NCBI GenBank assembly: GCA_024698145.1
Contig: JAILRO010000012.1
Location: 1-64,000, forward strand
Length of the DNA: 64,000 nt
DNA from: Lachnospiraceae bacterium
GTDB lineage: Bacteria > Bacillota > Clostridia > Lachnospirales > Lachnospiraceae
Reading direction: 5' to 3'
Every line of letters begins with the position of its first letter. The stretch's first letter is position 1. This document shows, in pieces, positions 9,625 through 18,872 of this stretch. The position numbers and the translations under genes were made by a program. Below the pieces are notes generated by a model. That model was not told the origin of the DNA. It ran no database searches and was given only the letters and a program-made list of their open reading frames with translations.

Positions 9625-10413
9625 ATGAAAGAACAGCACACTTTTGTAATTTGCGCATATAAAGAAAGTCCCTATCTTGAGGAATGTATTCAGTCATTAG
9701 AAAAGCAAAAGGTTAAAAGTATAATAAAACTTGTGACATCGACACCTTGTGAGTATATTCATAATATAGCGGAAAAGCATGGAATTGAGTATATAATTAA
9801 TACAGGAAAAAAGGGAATCTCAGAAGATTGGAATTTTGCCTATTCACAGGCTGATACTCCGTACATGACTATTGCTCATCAAGATGATATATATCTTCCG
9901 GATTATACAAGGGCATTTCTTAAATACATCGAGAAAGAAAAGAAGCCAATTATATTTTTTACAGACTATGCGGAATTAAGAGATGGACAGGTTGTTAAGA
10001 ATAATGAATTACTGAAAGTAAAACGTATAATGCTTGTTCCGTTAAAGAGCAGGATGTTTTGGAATAGTAGATGGATGAGGCGAAGGGTTCTTTCCTTTGG
10101 ATCACCTATTTGTTGTCCGTCAGTTGGTTATTGTAAAGATAATATATTAGAAAAGCCATTTAGACAACATTTTAGAAGTTGTGAAGATTGGGAAGCATGG
10201 GAGAAACTTTCTAAATACAAAGGAAGTTTTGTGTATTGTAACAAAATATTGACTTATCACAGAATTCATGAGGATTCCGAGACTACAGCTATTATTCAGG
10301 ACAAGGGTAGAAGTGCTGAAGAATTAGAAATGTACAAAAAGTTTTGGCCTACACCTATTGCTAAGTTATTGGTTAGAGCCTATGCTAGAGGACAGAAGTC
10401 GAATGGAATATAA
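9625..10413 (+). CDS. GT2 family glycosyltransferase
   Basis: About 262 residues. The chosen start is ATG 9625, preceded by GGAGGTG (9613-9619); an upstream TTG would overlap the flippase gene. N-terminal 'TFVICAYKESPYLEECIQSL' and 'YMTIAHQDDIYLPDYT' (DXD-like 'HQDD') mark a GT-A enzyme. Cys-rich stretches ('SFGSPICCPSVGYC') and the downstream 'SCEDWEAWEKLSKYKGSFVY' resemble wall-polysaccharide GT2 enzymes, with Glu/Asp of 'EDWE' a likely catalytic-base region. No membrane segment. Probably adds one sugar to the lipid-linked repeat unit in the cytoplasm. Confidence 0.8.
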   Translation: MKEQHTFVICAYKESPYLEECIQSLEKQKVKSIIKLVTSTPCEYIHNIAEKHGIEYIINTGKKGISEDWNFAYSQADTPYMTIAHQDDIYLPDYTRAFLKYIEKEKKPIIFFTDYAELRDGQVVKNNELLKVKRIMLVPLKSRMFWNSRWMRRRVLSFGSPICCPSVGYCKDNILEKPFRQHFRSCEDWEAWEKLSKYKGSFVYCNKILTYHRIHEDSETTAIIQDKGRSAEELEMYKKFWPTPIAKLLVRAYARGQKSNGI

Positions 10414-10536
10414 ATCATCTAAAATCAAATAGCCTCATTTGTTGTGTGGAGTTGCAATATTATACCGCTAATTGATGAACTTGATATTGACATTATTGGT
10501 TTAGACTATTAGGTTAACATTTAAAGGGAGAAAAAA

Positions 10537-11295
10537 ATGAAGCTATATAGATATATACCATTTTATAGATTTGAAGAGATGTGTAAGGAATCTGCTCTGT
10601 CTTTTGTTAATCCTTTTACTAATTGGGACGATAAGAAGGAAGGCTTTTTATATAGGCTTGCAAAAGAAGATATAGGAGAAATTGAGTCGTATTTAAAAAA
10701 TAAAAAATATGGTGAGCAGCAGATGAAACAATTAATAAACGGCGGATTGTTTAAAGGAGAATCAGATTGCGAACAGAGTTGGTTTTCTATGCGATGCCAG
10801 TCTTGGTGCAAATCTGAAAACAGTCGATATATGTGGGAAGAATATGGAAAAGAGGATGGGGTCTGCATAGCAGTTGATAGTTCGTTACTTTGTCGGTTAG
10901 AATATAACGGACATAAAGTTGAGGGTTTTGATGTGCAATATGTTGAAGAGAGAAATCCTAAAAAAGAGATTGATATGTTAAGAGGAAAATGTGGTGAGTT
11001 TTATTTTGCAAAAGTTCTACAATATAAAGACAGAGAGCCATATTCTAAAGAGAATGAATACAGATTGTACGTTGTATTACTTGACGAAAATGGGAATCCA
11101 CAAGATGGAATTGATAATATAATTAAAATACCAATAAAAAATGAGCTAGATTCTTTTTTTCACAAAATATATATTTGTCCAAAGGCAAATTCTGAAGTGT
11201 ATGATAAATTAGTTGATAAATGCTCTGAATATAAGATAGACATTTCCAAAATAGACAAAGGTATAAGTGGCGCACACTTTTGTAAAGATTTGTAA
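10537..11295 (+). CDS. DUF2971 family protein
   Basis: This 252-residue soluble protein has SD AAAGGGAG before ATG 10537. It carries family-like features: 'LYRYIPFYRFEEMCKESALS', 'FVNPFTNWDDKKEGFL', 'WFSMRCQSWCKSENSRYMW' and 'YGKEDGVCIAVDSSLL'. DUF2971 proteins have no fixed biochemical function; they occur in accessory and phage or defence contexts and share a fold-like pattern with ADP-ribosyl/toxin-like domains only by speculation. Here the gene stands alone between a glycosyltransferase and an LRR protein, with 123- and 127-bp spacers, and has no link to sugar metabolism. It is probably inserted cargo. Confidence 0.7.
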   Translation: MKLYRYIPFYRFEEMCKESALSFVNPFTNWDDKKEGFLYRLAKEDIGEIESYLKNKKYGEQQMKQLINGGLFKGESDCEQSWFSMRCQSWCKSENSRYMWEEYGKEDGVCIAVDSSLLCRLEYNGHKVEGFDVQYVEERNPKKEIDMLRGKCGEFYFAKVLQYKDREPYSKENEYRLYVVLLDENGNPQDGIDNIIKIPIKNELDSFFHKIYICPKANSEVYDKLVDKCSEYKIDISKIDKGISGAHFCKDL

Positions 11296-11363
11296 AATTA
11301 ACTAATCAGTATTGGATGTTTTTTAGCTCCTATTAAGAACAAGGCTAGAAGAATAGGACTTGT

Positions 11364-11390
11364 TTGACGTTTAATAAAAAAGCATACAAT
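11364..11390 (+). promoter_or_regulatory. Sigma-A type promoter for the LRR protein gene
   Basis: TTGACG (11364-11369) and TACAAT (11385-11390) are separated by 15 bp, or 16 bp if the -35 is read one base earlier. The promoter lies 33 bp upstream of ATG 11423, with SD AAGGAGGG near 11407. This suggests the LRR gene and the overlapping downstream genes form their own transcript. It is a sequence match only. Confidence 0.5.
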
Positions 11391-11422
11391 AGAAACCGAT
11401 CAAAAAAAGGAGGGTATTTGAC

Positions 11423-12349
11423 ATGAAAAAGAAACTGTTAACAATGGCTGTTGCTGCTACGATTGGACTTTCATCAGTTGCTATTGCTGTGTCAGCAAAT
11501 GGGATCAACTATTTTCAAAGTCAAGCTTTGAACGCAACTGGAAATGCAACTGGTAATACAACAGGAAACGCTACCGGTAATGCTACGGGTAATGCAACGG
11601 GTGATGCCCCGGTTAATCCTGTTAAGCCGGAACCAAAACCGGAACCAAAACCGGAACCGGAACCGTCTACAACACAGTCAACAACACAAGCTAATACTGA
11701 GTCAACAACACAAGCCGCTACTTCTACTAAGCCGGCAGAGGTTGGAAATACTGTAGCAAGCGTTAATTCTAAAGATAAATCTGAGTATAAGGTAGTAAGC
11801 TCTGATGAGAATGCTCCTGCAGTTTCATATGAGGGTACTATAGATACAAAGTCAAAGAAGGTTGCTATTCCTGATACTATTACGGATGCTAATGGAGTTA
11901 CATATGCCGTTACCAAGATTGAGGATGGTGCTCTTTCGGGCAATAAGAGTGTTAAAGAAGTAACTATTGGAAAGAACATAAAGGAAATCGGCGCCAATTC
12001 ATTTAAGGGATGTACTAGCCTTAAGACTATTAAGATTAACAGTAAGCAGGTAGAAACAATAGGTGCTTCAGCATTTAGCGGAGACAAAGCACTCAAGTCT
12101 GTTGATCTTTCTAAGACTAAGATTAAAAAGATTGGTAAGAATGCATTTTCAGGATGTAAGAACTTAAAGACAGTCAAGCTTAATGGAAATACGATTAAAA
12201 CAATCAGCAAGGATGCATTTAAAAATGTCAACAAGAAGGCTACATTTACAATCAGCGCTAAAAACAGGAAAGTTTATGACAAGATTGTCAAGTTGATAAA
12301 GTCTTCGGGAACTAAGAAAGTAAAGTTTAAGTTTAATAAGAAGAAATGA
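11423..12349 (+). CDS. Secreted leucine-rich-repeat (BspA/LRR_5) surface protein with NATG and PEPK repeats
   Basis: The protein has 308 residues. Residues 1-26 form a Sec signal peptide ('LLTMAVAATIGLSSVAIAVS'). Then come six NATG/NTTG tetrads (about 37-60), a Pro/Glu/Lys spacer (about 66-80), a Thr/Gln/Ser-rich linker, and an LRR_5 domain (about 140-280) with units such as 'IKEIGANSFKGCTSLKTIKI' and 'IKKIGKNAFSGCKNLKTVKL'. The C-terminus is very basic ('KVKFKFNKKK') and no LPXTG motif is seen, so retention on an anionic wall polymer is possible. Its stop overlaps the next start (ATGA), coupling it to a Wzy-like gene, which is unusual for a surface adhesin. Confidence 0.85.
   Translation: MKKKLLTMAVAATIGLSSVAIAVSANGINYFQSQALNATGNATGNTTGNATGNATGNATGDAPVNPVKPEPKPEPKPEPEPSTTQSTTQANTESTTQAATSTKPAEVGNTVASVNSKDKSEYKVVSSDENAPAVSYEGTIDTKSKKVAIPDTITDANGVTYAVTKIEDGALSGNKSVKEVTIGKNIKEIGANSFKGCTSLKTIKINSKQVETIGASAFSGDKALKSVDLSKTKIKKIGKNAFSGCKNLKTVKLNGNTIKTISKDAFKNVNKKATFTISAKNRKVYDKIVKLIKSSGTKKVKFKFNKKK
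11531..11602 (+). repeat. Six 12-bp tandem repeats encoding NATG units
   Basis: Six consecutive 12-base units encode N-A/T-T-G. Nearly all codons differ between units (AAC/AAT, GCA/GCT, ACT/ACA/ACC/ACG, GGA/GGT), while the peptide stays constant apart from one Ala-to-Thr change. The array is therefore old, and the amino-acid pattern appears to be kept by selection. Confidence 0.85.
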
Positions 12350-13776
12350 TTTATTTTTTTGAAGCACTTAAGATTAGAATGTCACAAGTGTATTTCGTGA
12401 TTGTGTTTTGTGTATTGACGTTGTATGTTCACGATGGATACTATGACCTTATTGAAGCAAAGGGGGTAATGTTGTTGTGGACTACAATTGTCTATGTTAT
12501 CACTATGCTTGTTTCTGACGTTGTATTATTGTGTAATAATTCAAAGAATAAGGCAACATTTGGCGTGTTCGAATGTTGCCTTCTTGTATTTGTTGCAATA
12601 TGCATTGTGTCAGCTTTATTGTCACCTATGAGAGCGGTGGCATTTTTCGGCAGTGATGGGTGTTGTGTTGGGGCACTGACTATATTCTTAGCTGGTGTGT
12701 CGTGTATATCTTTGTCGCGCTATTTGGTTGTTGAAAAAGCCATGATTGCTGTTGTTGCTGTAGTTGGTATCGTTGTTTTTGCACTTGGAATAACTGATTG
12801 CTTTGATCTTGATCTTTTTGGATGGCATCAGGGTATTGCTGCGTCTCATTATGATTATTTATCCACGATAGGTAATAGGGATTTTATGGATGGTTATCTG
12901 GCACTTGTGCTTCCGTTTTTTGCTGTTTTATTTGTATTTGAGAAAAATGTGAGATGGAGGTTGTTTTATGGGCTATATTTGTTTGCTGGATTTATTAACC
13001 TGTATATAGCAAAGAATGACGGTAATTTGCTGGCGTTTGGTTGCGGAATATTCTTGGTTTACTATCTGATTAGGGAAAGAGTCCATATTGATAGAACAAT
13101 TGCTTTGTTGTCGATTTTTATTGCTGCAAGTTTTTTCGTCTGGTTGATGTGCTTGTTTATAGAGCCGGAGAATGTTGTAGGGCATTCAATATTGGGAATG
13201 CTTATACATTTTAATTGGCATATTGGACTGGTTATTGTTGCTTTTATTATGTGGCTATTTAGAAAAAGAAAAATGCCTGAGTGTGCATTGAAAATATGGA
13301 TTGTTTTTTCGGTATCGGTTATTATCGGATTATTTTTGATTGTGGTTATCAACTTTGATTTGTCATTTGCAACGGATAGGGGCTATATATGGAGTTATGG
13401 ATTGGAATCATTTGCAAAGTCATCTGTGAGATATAAGCTTTTTGGCTGGGGGCCTGATTGTTACAAAACAGCTGTATATTCGCTTGTGGGGGAAAGGATT
13501 GCATCTACATGGCCTGAAGCAACGGTGATAGCTAATGCTCACAATGAGATAATACAATACCTTGTTACAACGGGTGTCTTTGGAATGCTATCATATATTG
13601 CGGTGTTTGTTTCGGCTCTGTTTTCAAAAAATAGTTCGTGTAATGTAATGTCGATGGCTGCTAAGTGTTCGGTATTTGCGTATTTTTGTACTGCGCTTGG
13701 AAACAACCCGATGGGGCTTAATTACGGAATCCTCTTCGGTATGATGGCATTAGGAAATGCTTGTCGGGATTATTAA
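12346..13776 (+). CDS. Wzy/O-antigen-ligase-like polysaccharide polymerase
   Basis: The 476-residue polytopic protein has about eleven to twelve membrane segments and a large loop late in the sequence. The signature near the C-terminus, 'AHNEIIQYLVTTGVFGMLSY', matches the O-antigen ligase/polymerase family (Wzy_C: H-N-E...G..G). It likely joins lipid-linked repeat units, or ligates the chain, on the outer membrane face. ATG 12346 overlaps the stop of the LRR gene. A decayed paralogue, split by IS21, lies at 16346-19357 and aligns with the C-terminal half of this protein, so the cluster once carried two copies. Confidence 0.8.
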   Translation: MIYFFEALKIRMSQVYFVIVFCVLTLYVHDGYYDLIEAKGVMLLWTTIVYVITMLVSDVVLLCNNSKNKATFGVFECCLLVFVAICIVSALLSPMRAVAFFGSDGCCVGALTIFLAGVSCISLSRYLVVEKAMIAVVAVVGIVVFALGITDCFDLDLFGWHQGIAASHYDYLSTIGNRDFMDGYLALVLPFFAVLFVFEKNVRWRLFYGLYLFAGFINLYIAKNDGNLLAFGCGIFLVYYLIRERVHIDRTIALLSIFIAASFFVWLMCLFIEPENVVGHSILGMLIHFNWHIGLVIVAFIMWLFRKRKMPECALKIWIVFSVSVIIGLFLIVVINFDLSFATDRGYIWSYGLESFAKSSVRYKLFGWGPDCYKTAVYSLVGERIASTWPEATVIANAHNEIIQYLVTTGVFGMLSYIAVFVSALFSKNSSCNVMSMAAKCSVFAYFCTALGNNPMGLNYGILFGMMALGNACRDY

Positions 13777-13789
13777 AAGGTGTTATACT
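13761..13789 (+). promoter_or_regulatory. Sigma-A type promoter at the end of the Wzy gene
   Basis: TTGTCG (13761-13766), 17-bp spacer, TATACT (13784-13789). It overlaps the end of the wzy-like gene and would drive the gtrA-like gene at 13817 (SD AGGAGG about 13803). The same -35/-10 pair with the same 17-bp spacer is found after the wzy pseudogene (19359-19387). Confidence 0.6.
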
Positions 13790-13816
13790 ATGCGATGAAA
13801 TTAGGAGGTAATAGTA

Positions 13817-14338
13817 ATGCCGAAGGTTGCTGGAAAATATTGGAGTTTAATTGAAGTGATAGCACATGGTGTGCTTGGTTTTTGTTTTAAGTTGATACAT
13901 AAGGAGTTGACTGATGAAGCATTTGCTTCATTTATGCAGTTTGTTAAGTTTGGATTAATAGGTGTGACTAATACGGTTCTTTCATATGTGATTAATGTCG
14001 CAGCATTGTTAAGCTTTCAGAAGATAGGTATGTCACCAAAGTATGATTATCTGGTTGCACAATTTGTGGCATTTGTGCTTAGTGTAGCTTGGTCATTTTA
14101 CTGGAATAACAAGTTGGTGTTTAAGGAAGATGAGACCGGACAACGTGTTTGGTGGAAGGCACTTATCAAGACATATATATCTTATTCATTTACTGGAATC
14201 TTTCTAAATAGCCTTCTTTCCTGGATATGGGTAAGCCTGTTCCACATCTCTAAGCTTGTTGCGCCGTTAATTAATTTGGTTATAAGTGTTCCGATTAATT
14301 TTCTGATTAATAAGTTTTGGGCATTTAAGGGAGAATAA
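13817..14338 (+). CDS. GtrA-family membrane protein
   Basis: This 173-residue protein has four membrane segments, starting with the family signature 'FMQFVKFGLIGVTNTVLSY' (about 36-54). Later elements 'LSVAWSFYWNNKLVFKE' and 'INLVISVPINFLINKFWAFK' are also typical. GtrA-like proteins are thought to move a polyprenyl-phosphate sugar across the membrane for GT-C enzymes. There are about 35 extra N-terminal residues before the conserved core. A second, 5'-decayed copy at 24771 is highly similar, including its C-terminus, so the pair is a recent duplication. Confidence 0.85.
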   Translation: MPKVAGKYWSLIEVIAHGVLGFCFKLIHKELTDEAFASFMQFVKFGLIGVTNTVLSYVINVAALLSFQKIGMSPKYDYLVAQFVAFVLSVAWSFYWNNKLVFKEDETGQRVWWKALIKTYISYSFTGIFLNSLLSWIWVSLFHISKLVAPLINLVISVPINFLINKFWAFKGE

Positions 14339-14339
14339 T

Positions 14340-15248
14340 ATGGCAAAGGTTGCTGTTTTGCTGTCCTCTTATAATGGGGAGCAGTATATAGAAGAGCAGA
14401 TAGAAAGTATTTATAAGCAGAGCTTCAAGGATTTTTCTTTGTATGTTCGTGATGATGGTTCGAGTGATGCTTGTAAGGAATTACTTCGCAAGCTTAAAAG
14501 CAAGTATGGATTTGAACTTTTTGAGGGTGAGAATCTTGGTTTTGTCGGAAGTTTTATGTGGTTGCTCAGAAATGTCAAGGATGCTAATTACTATGCTTTT
14601 GCGGATCAGGATGATATATGGAAGGAAGGTAAGCTTAAAAAGGCGGTTGATTGGTTTGAAAAGTCTGAACAAGAAGGCTTCATTAGATCTGATAGACCGG
14701 CTCTTTTTCATAGTGCATATGATGTCATTAAAGATGATGGTAAAGTGATTGATCGGTTTTTCTTTCCTGAGGACGGATATGATTTCAAAAGAAGTATTAC
14801 GGAGAATCACTATTCGGGCTTTTCCATGGTAATTAATAAGCCTTTACGTAATCTTATTATCAGAGGTAATGACGATAAGATAGGCTATCATGATTGGTGG
14901 GCTGCGATGATTGTTCATGCATTTGGAAAATCATATTCTGACCAGGAAGTAATGGCGCTTCACAGAGCGCATGGTGATAATGTAACAACATTTAATATGC
15001 TGACACGAGTCAAATGGTTATGTACAAGCCTCAAAGAAGAATCGGATATTCATAAAAGAGTATGTGAGTTTGAACGATGCTTCGGGGATAAGCTTAAGGA
15101 GAATGATAAAAATGTATTAAAAAGATTTTGTGGTGTTCGTTATAATCTTTTTGCTGCATTGTGGAAATGTTTTTATCCAAGAAGATGGAGACCGATGCTT
15201 TCATCTGAAATAGTTATCAGGTTATTAATGCTTGTTGGTCGAATTTGA
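14340..15248 (+). CDS. GT2 glycosyltransferase, RgpB-like rhamnosyltransferase
   Basis: The 302-residue protein begins one base after the gtrA stop. Motifs: 'VAVLLSSYNGEQYIEEQIES' at the N-terminus, 'VRDDGSSDACK' near residue 40, and 'YAFADQDDIWKEGKLKKA' near residue 88, a pattern characteristic of RgpB-type rhamnan/rhamnosyl transferases; 'YHDWWAAMI' later fits the catalytic-base region. Soluble GT-A fold with a basic C-terminus that may bind the membrane. It is a paralogue of the next gene. A rhamnose-containing wall polymer is a reasonable inference, though no rml sugar-synthesis genes are in the window. Confidence 0.8.
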   Translation: MAKVAVLLSSYNGEQYIEEQIESIYKQSFKDFSLYVRDDGSSDACKELLRKLKSKYGFELFEGENLGFVGSFMWLLRNVKDANYYAFADQDDIWKEGKLKKAVDWFEKSEQEGFIRSDRPALFHSAYDVIKDDGKVIDRFFFPEDGYDFKRSITENHYSGFSMVINKPLRNLIIRGNDDKIGYHDWWAAMIVHAFGKSYSDQEVMALHRAHGDNVTTFNMLTRVKWLCTSLKEESDIHKRVCEFERCFGDKLKENDKNVLKRFCGVRYNLFAALWKCFYPRRWRPMLSSEIVIRLLMLVGRI

Positions 15249-15299
15249 TGTCTTGTTAATTGCTCATATTGAGCAGGCTTGTTAAAGGATAGGTTTAAA

Positions 15300-16196
15300 A
15301 TGATAGCAATACTTATCTCTACCTATAACGGTGATAAATATATAGACGAACAATTGGATAGTATTTTTGCACAGACATATACCGATTTCAAGGTATATAT
15401 CAGAGATGATGGCTCGACGGACAAAACCGTTGATGTGATAGAAGATTACATGAAGCGGAATAAGCTTGACGAGAAGATGGTGTTGTCTAAAGGGAAAAAT
15501 ATTGGATTTTGTGCAAGCTTCTTTGAACTAATGAGGGCTGCAGAAGGTTATGATTATTATGCTTTCTGTGATCAGGATGATGTATGGAAGCCTCAAAAGC
15601 TTGAGTATGCAGTTGAGTGGATGAATGCTAATGACCACACAAAACCAATTCTTTATCACAGTGGATTTGAAGTCGGTAATGAGGATTTGTCGATTCGCAA
15701 AGCGTATCCAAGGGAGAAGTTCAAGTACCAATTCTACAATTCAATCACAAGTAATATTTTCTTTGGTTTCTCAGTTGTTATCAATGAGACACTACGTGAT
15801 ATGTTATTGCAAGCGGAACATTCTAATATCAAGTATCATGACTGGTTTGCAGCTATGATTACGGCTGCTTTTGGAAAGTATCATTTATCGAACAAGATAG
15901 AGGCTATACACAGACAGTATGCTACGAATGCTTCGCCGCTTTATTTTTTTAAGAAGATTCCTCATGGATGGAAACTTCTGTTTGGTGAGCATTTTTACAC
16001 CAAACAGGCAAGAGAGTTTATGAGATTATATGGAGATAGGATTTCGGAAGAGGATAGAAAGGTTCTTTCATGGTTTGTTATGGAAAGATATAGTTTCATA
16101 ACTGCGTGCCACAAGGCATTCTATAGAAAAAGGTGGAATCCACAGATAAAGGTGGAAATAATATTAAGATTGTTAATGTTGATTGGTGTTATTTAG
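15300..16196 (+). CDS. GT2 glycosyltransferase, RgpB-like rhamnosyltransferase (second copy)
   Basis: About 298 residues, paralogous to the gene at 14340: 'MIAILISTYNGDKYIDEQLD', 'YIRDDGSTDKTVDV', 'YYAFCDQDDVWKPQKLEYA' and 'YHDWFAAMITAAFGKY'. ATG 15300 is preferred over the in-frame TTG 15279 because the conserved N-terminus begins there and AAAGGATAGG precedes it. It is predicted to add a rhamnose or similar sugar after its neighbour. The gene is followed at once by a duplicated scrap of the LTA-synthase-like gene. Confidence 0.8.
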   Translation: MIAILISTYNGDKYIDEQLDSIFAQTYTDFKVYIRDDGSTDKTVDVIEDYMKRNKLDEKMVLSKGKNIGFCASFFELMRAAEGYDYYAFCDQDDVWKPQKLEYAVEWMNANDHTKPILYHSGFEVGNEDLSIRKAYPREKFKYQFYNSITSNIFFGFSVVINETLRDMLLQAEHSNIKYHDWFAAMITAAFGKYHLSNKIEAIHRQYATNASPLYFFKKIPHGWKLLFGEHFYTKQAREFMRLYGDRISEEDRKVLSWFVMERYSFITACHKAFYRKRWNPQIKVEIILRLLMLIGVI

Positions 16197-16208
16197 TTTG
16201 GAGATAAA

Positions 16209-16343
16209 ATGAAATCATACAAAAGATTAATTATATTTATAGTCGTGGATACTATACTGGCGGTGTTATCGTGCGCCGCCTCTGTCTATTTAATGAAGCT
16301 TAGAGATAACATGGTTATGAATGTTTATTTTGGAGATAGTCAT
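16209..16343 (+). pseudogene. Truncated copy of the 5' end of the LTA-synthase-like gene
   Basis: About 135 bases are nearly identical to the start of the gene at 29735, giving 'KRLIIFIVVDTILAVLSCAA' and 'KLRDNMVMNVYFGDSH'. The similarity includes part of the upstream leader (TTTGGAGA). It ends abruptly at about 16343, the frame reads into a stop at once, and the sequence continues as a piece of a wzy-like gene. It is a recombination scar, not a gene. Confidence 0.85.
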
Positions 16344-16473
16344 TAATAGAGCCGGATAATGTTGTAGGACGTTCGATATTGGGAATTCTTATACAATATC
16401 ACTGGCATATAGGATTGGTTGTTGTTATTTTTGTTATGTGGTTATTTAGAAAAAAGAAGATGCCAAAGAGTGC

Positions 16474-16575
16474 TGTAAGTGGTAAAATAAAGTACACAGA
16501 TTTTCGCCACTAAACTGCACAGATTTTTGCCAGTAAGTGCACAAATCCTCGCCACAAAGTGCACACTTTCTCTCA
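16474..16575 (+). repeat. IS21 left-end multiple terminal repeats
   Basis: Three to four degenerate repeats of about 22-30 bp are visible, each built as 'GCACA...TTTT/CGCCA' (for example CACAGATTTTCGCCACTAAA and GTGCACAAATCCTCGCCAC). The unit CGCCACAAAGTGCACACTTT occurs here and, inverted, at the right end (about 18884-18906). IS21-family ends carry multiple transposase-binding repeats, and this fits that pattern. Confidence 0.75.
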
Positions 16576-16617
16576 TTGGTGATAGAATCTAACTATCATT
16601 TAATGGAGGAAGCATTA

Positions 16618-18132
16618 ATGAAAGGATATTCTGTGTATAATTCAATTCAACAATTAAAAGAACAAGGGTTTAAGAAAGCTACGGTAGCCCGTAAACTTGA
16701 AATAAACCGTCGGACCGTCGACAGATACTGGAATATGTCTGTCGATGAGTATCAAGAGATGCATTGTAATGTAAGACGTAAGCAAACTCTTGATGATTAT
16801 AAGAATACCATTCTTGGATGGATTCATGATTATCCTGATATATCTGCTTCACAAGTATGTGACTGGCTTAAGGAAAACTATAACCAGCATTTCAGTGACA
16901 GAACCGTATCAAGATATGTTAAAGAACTACGCGAAGAATTCAATCTTCGAAAGCATCCCCACGCCCGTTCTTATGAAGCAATCCCAGAGCTTCCTATGGG
17001 CAAACAAGTTCAAGTTGACTTTGGTGAGACATATCTTAAAAATGCCAAAGGCAAGAAAGTTAAAGTTTATGCTGCTGCATTTCTTTTATCTCATTCCAGA
17101 TATATGTATGTTGATCTACAGAGCAGACCATTTACGTCAGTCGATCTTACTGGTGCCTGCTTCCGTTGCTTTAACTACTTCGGCGGTATGCCCATCGAAA
17201 TGGTATTCGATCAGGACAGCATTCTGTGTGTAAATGAGAATGCAGGCGACATCATCTATACTTATGAATTCGAAAAGTTTCGTCAACAAAGTAAGATGAA
17301 CATATATTTATGCCGTGGCGCCGATCCTGAAAGTAAAGGGAAGATTGAAAATACCGTAAAGTATGTAAAGCATAACTTCCTAGATAACAGGATATTTATA
17401 GATGATAAAACATTAAATATAAGTTGTCTTAAGTGGCTCGAGCGTACTGCTAATTCAAGAGTGCACGGAACCACGAAGCGTATACCTGCAGAAGTTTTCA
17501 AAGAAGAAAGAGAAACTCTTCGACCATTGGATCGTGATATCATGCTTCCTGAAACCAAAATTCTTCGTATGGTTCGTAAAGACAACACCATAATCTATAC
17601 AAGTAATAGATACACTGTACCTTTTGGTACTTACAATAAACATAAAGAAGTAATCATTAAGCCCGATGACTGTACCCTTTATATCCAGACCCCAGATGGT
17701 GTTCCATTATGTGAACACCGCATTAGTGAAGGTCGAGGATTATTGATAAGGAATACCGATCACCTACGTGACAAAACTGGTGCTATTGACCGCATACAGC
17801 AGGATTTGAATGAACGTCTTGATTATAAAGCAGCTGACTTCCTCTCAGCTATTCGTTCAGAAAAAGCAAGATATGCTCGTGACCAATTTAAAATCATTGC
17901 GACATTACTTGATAAGTATGGTCTTATGTTATGTCTTGAGGCTATAGAATTTTGTAATAAAAATAAACTTTATAGCGCAAACACAGTAAAAGACTTTATA
18001 GAACATCTTGAAGCACAGAATACTCCGGAACCACCAATGATTGATATCAAAAACATCGCCTTAGAGGATCCGAAATATCACATAAGTACAGAAAAACGTC
18101 CTTTAGAAGTCTATGCAAAGGTAGGTGAATAA
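16618..18132 (+). CDS. istA: IS21-family transposase IstA
   Basis: About 504 residues. ATG 16618 is chosen because GGAGGA (16605-16610) lies just upstream; the frame is open further upstream but that stretch is the terminal-repeat region. An N-terminal HTH ('[20 protein letters not shown]') precedes the DDE integrase core: first Asp in '[12 protein letters not shown]', second in '[11 protein letters not shown]', Glu in '[19 protein letters not shown]'. All three catalytic acids are present, so the enzyme is probably active. It works with IstB for cut-and-paste-like transposition. The stop is two bases before the istB start. Confidence 0.95.
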   Translation: MKGYSVYNSIQQLKEQGFKKATVARKLEINRRTVDRYWNMSVDEYQEMHCNVRRKQTLDDYKNTILGWIHDYPDISASQVCDWLKENYNQHFSDRTVSRYVKELREEFNLRKHPHARSYEAIPELPMGKQVQVDFGETYLKNAKGKKVKVYAAAFLLSHSRYMYVDLQSRPFTSVDLTGACFRCFNYFGGMPIEMVFDQDSILCVNENAGDIIYTYEFEKFRQQSKMNIYLCRGADPESKGKIENTVKYVKHNFLDNRIFIDDKTLNISCLKWLERTANSRVHGTTKRIPAEVFKEERETLRPLDRDIMLPETKILRMVRKDNTIIYTSNRYTVPFGTYNKHKEVIIKPDDCTLYIQTPDGVPLCEHRISEGRGLLIRNTDHLRDKTGAIDRIQQDLNERLDYKAADFLSAIRSEKARYARDQFKIIATLLDKYGLMLCLEAIEFCNKNKLYSANTVKDFIEHLEAQNTPEPPMIDIKNIALEDPKYHISTEKRPLEVYAKVGE

Positions 18133-18134
18133 TA

Positions 18135-18872
18135 ATGATTACATCCACAGAGCATATCAATGGACTGATATCTGACCTTAGACTTCAGGCTGTTGATTTC
18201 AATAAATTATTTAATGGACGCAAGTCCTTAACGCCGCTTGAAAGCGTTGAGTTGTTCCTTAAGGAAGAACTTCAACTTAAAATCGATAAACAAAACCGCA
18301 GTCGACAAAAGAATGCAAAGCTTCCGTATACGAAGACTATAGCCGCCTTTGACTTTGGGTTTCAACGAAGTGTTACAAAGGAACAGATGCTTCAACTGAG
18401 TGATATGACCTGGGTTGAGCAAGCATACAACATATGTTTCTTAGGTCCACCGGGTGTAGGCAAGACGCATCTTGCAATCTCACTTGCAGTCGAAGGTCTT
18501 AACAAAGGTTATATTGTTGCCTTTGAAACGCTTGAGAATCTAATCAAGATACTTAAAACTTGCGAGATTACAACATCTAGCAGGAGAAGACTTAAATATC
18601 TTCAAAAGGCTACCCTGATCATCATAGATGAGGTGGGATTCATGCCACTCAATGCGACAGAAGCAAACCTATTCTTTTCCTTCATATCAGCTATGTCGGA
18701 AAAGACATCATTAATCATCACATCCAATAAAGGATTTGATGAATGGGCTGATTTTCTCGGTGATCAAACCATTACAACCGCGATCCTAGATAGGCTGGTT
18801 CATCACTGCGAAATAATCAACATGACAGGCAACAGTTATCGCCTCGAGCATCACAAATCAATAACTGGTTGA
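18135..18872 (+). CDS. istB: IS21-family helper ATPase IstB
   Basis: A 245-residue AAA+ ATPase with Walker A '[12 protein letters not shown]' (near residue 102), Walker B 'LIIIDEVGF', sensor-1 '[12 protein letters not shown]' and Arg-finger-like 'ILDRLVHH'. IstB loads on target DNA and stimulates IstA. Start ATG 18135 follows AGGTGAA within the istA end, so the two genes are coupled. Intact and of normal family length. Confidence 0.95.
   Translation: MITSTEHINGLISDLRLQAVDFNKLFNGRKSLTPLESVELFLKEELQLKIDKQNRSRQKNAKLPYTKTIAAFDFGFQRSVTKEQMLQLSDMTWVEQAYNICFLGPPGVGKTHLAISLAVEGLNKGYIVAFETLENLIKILKTCEITTSSRRRLKYLQKATLIIIDEVGFMPLNATEANLFFSFISAMSEKTSLIITSNKGFDEWADFLGDQTITTAILDRLVHHCEIINMTGNSYRLEHHKSITG

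Noticed and set aside
11521-12234. Long hydrophobic ORF (237 codons) on the - strand across the LRR gene
   Set aside because: It is the antisense shadow of the repeat-rich LRR gene (Val/Pro/Leu repeats mirror NATG and PEPK codons), has no SD, and the + strand gene has a signal peptide, SD and promoter.
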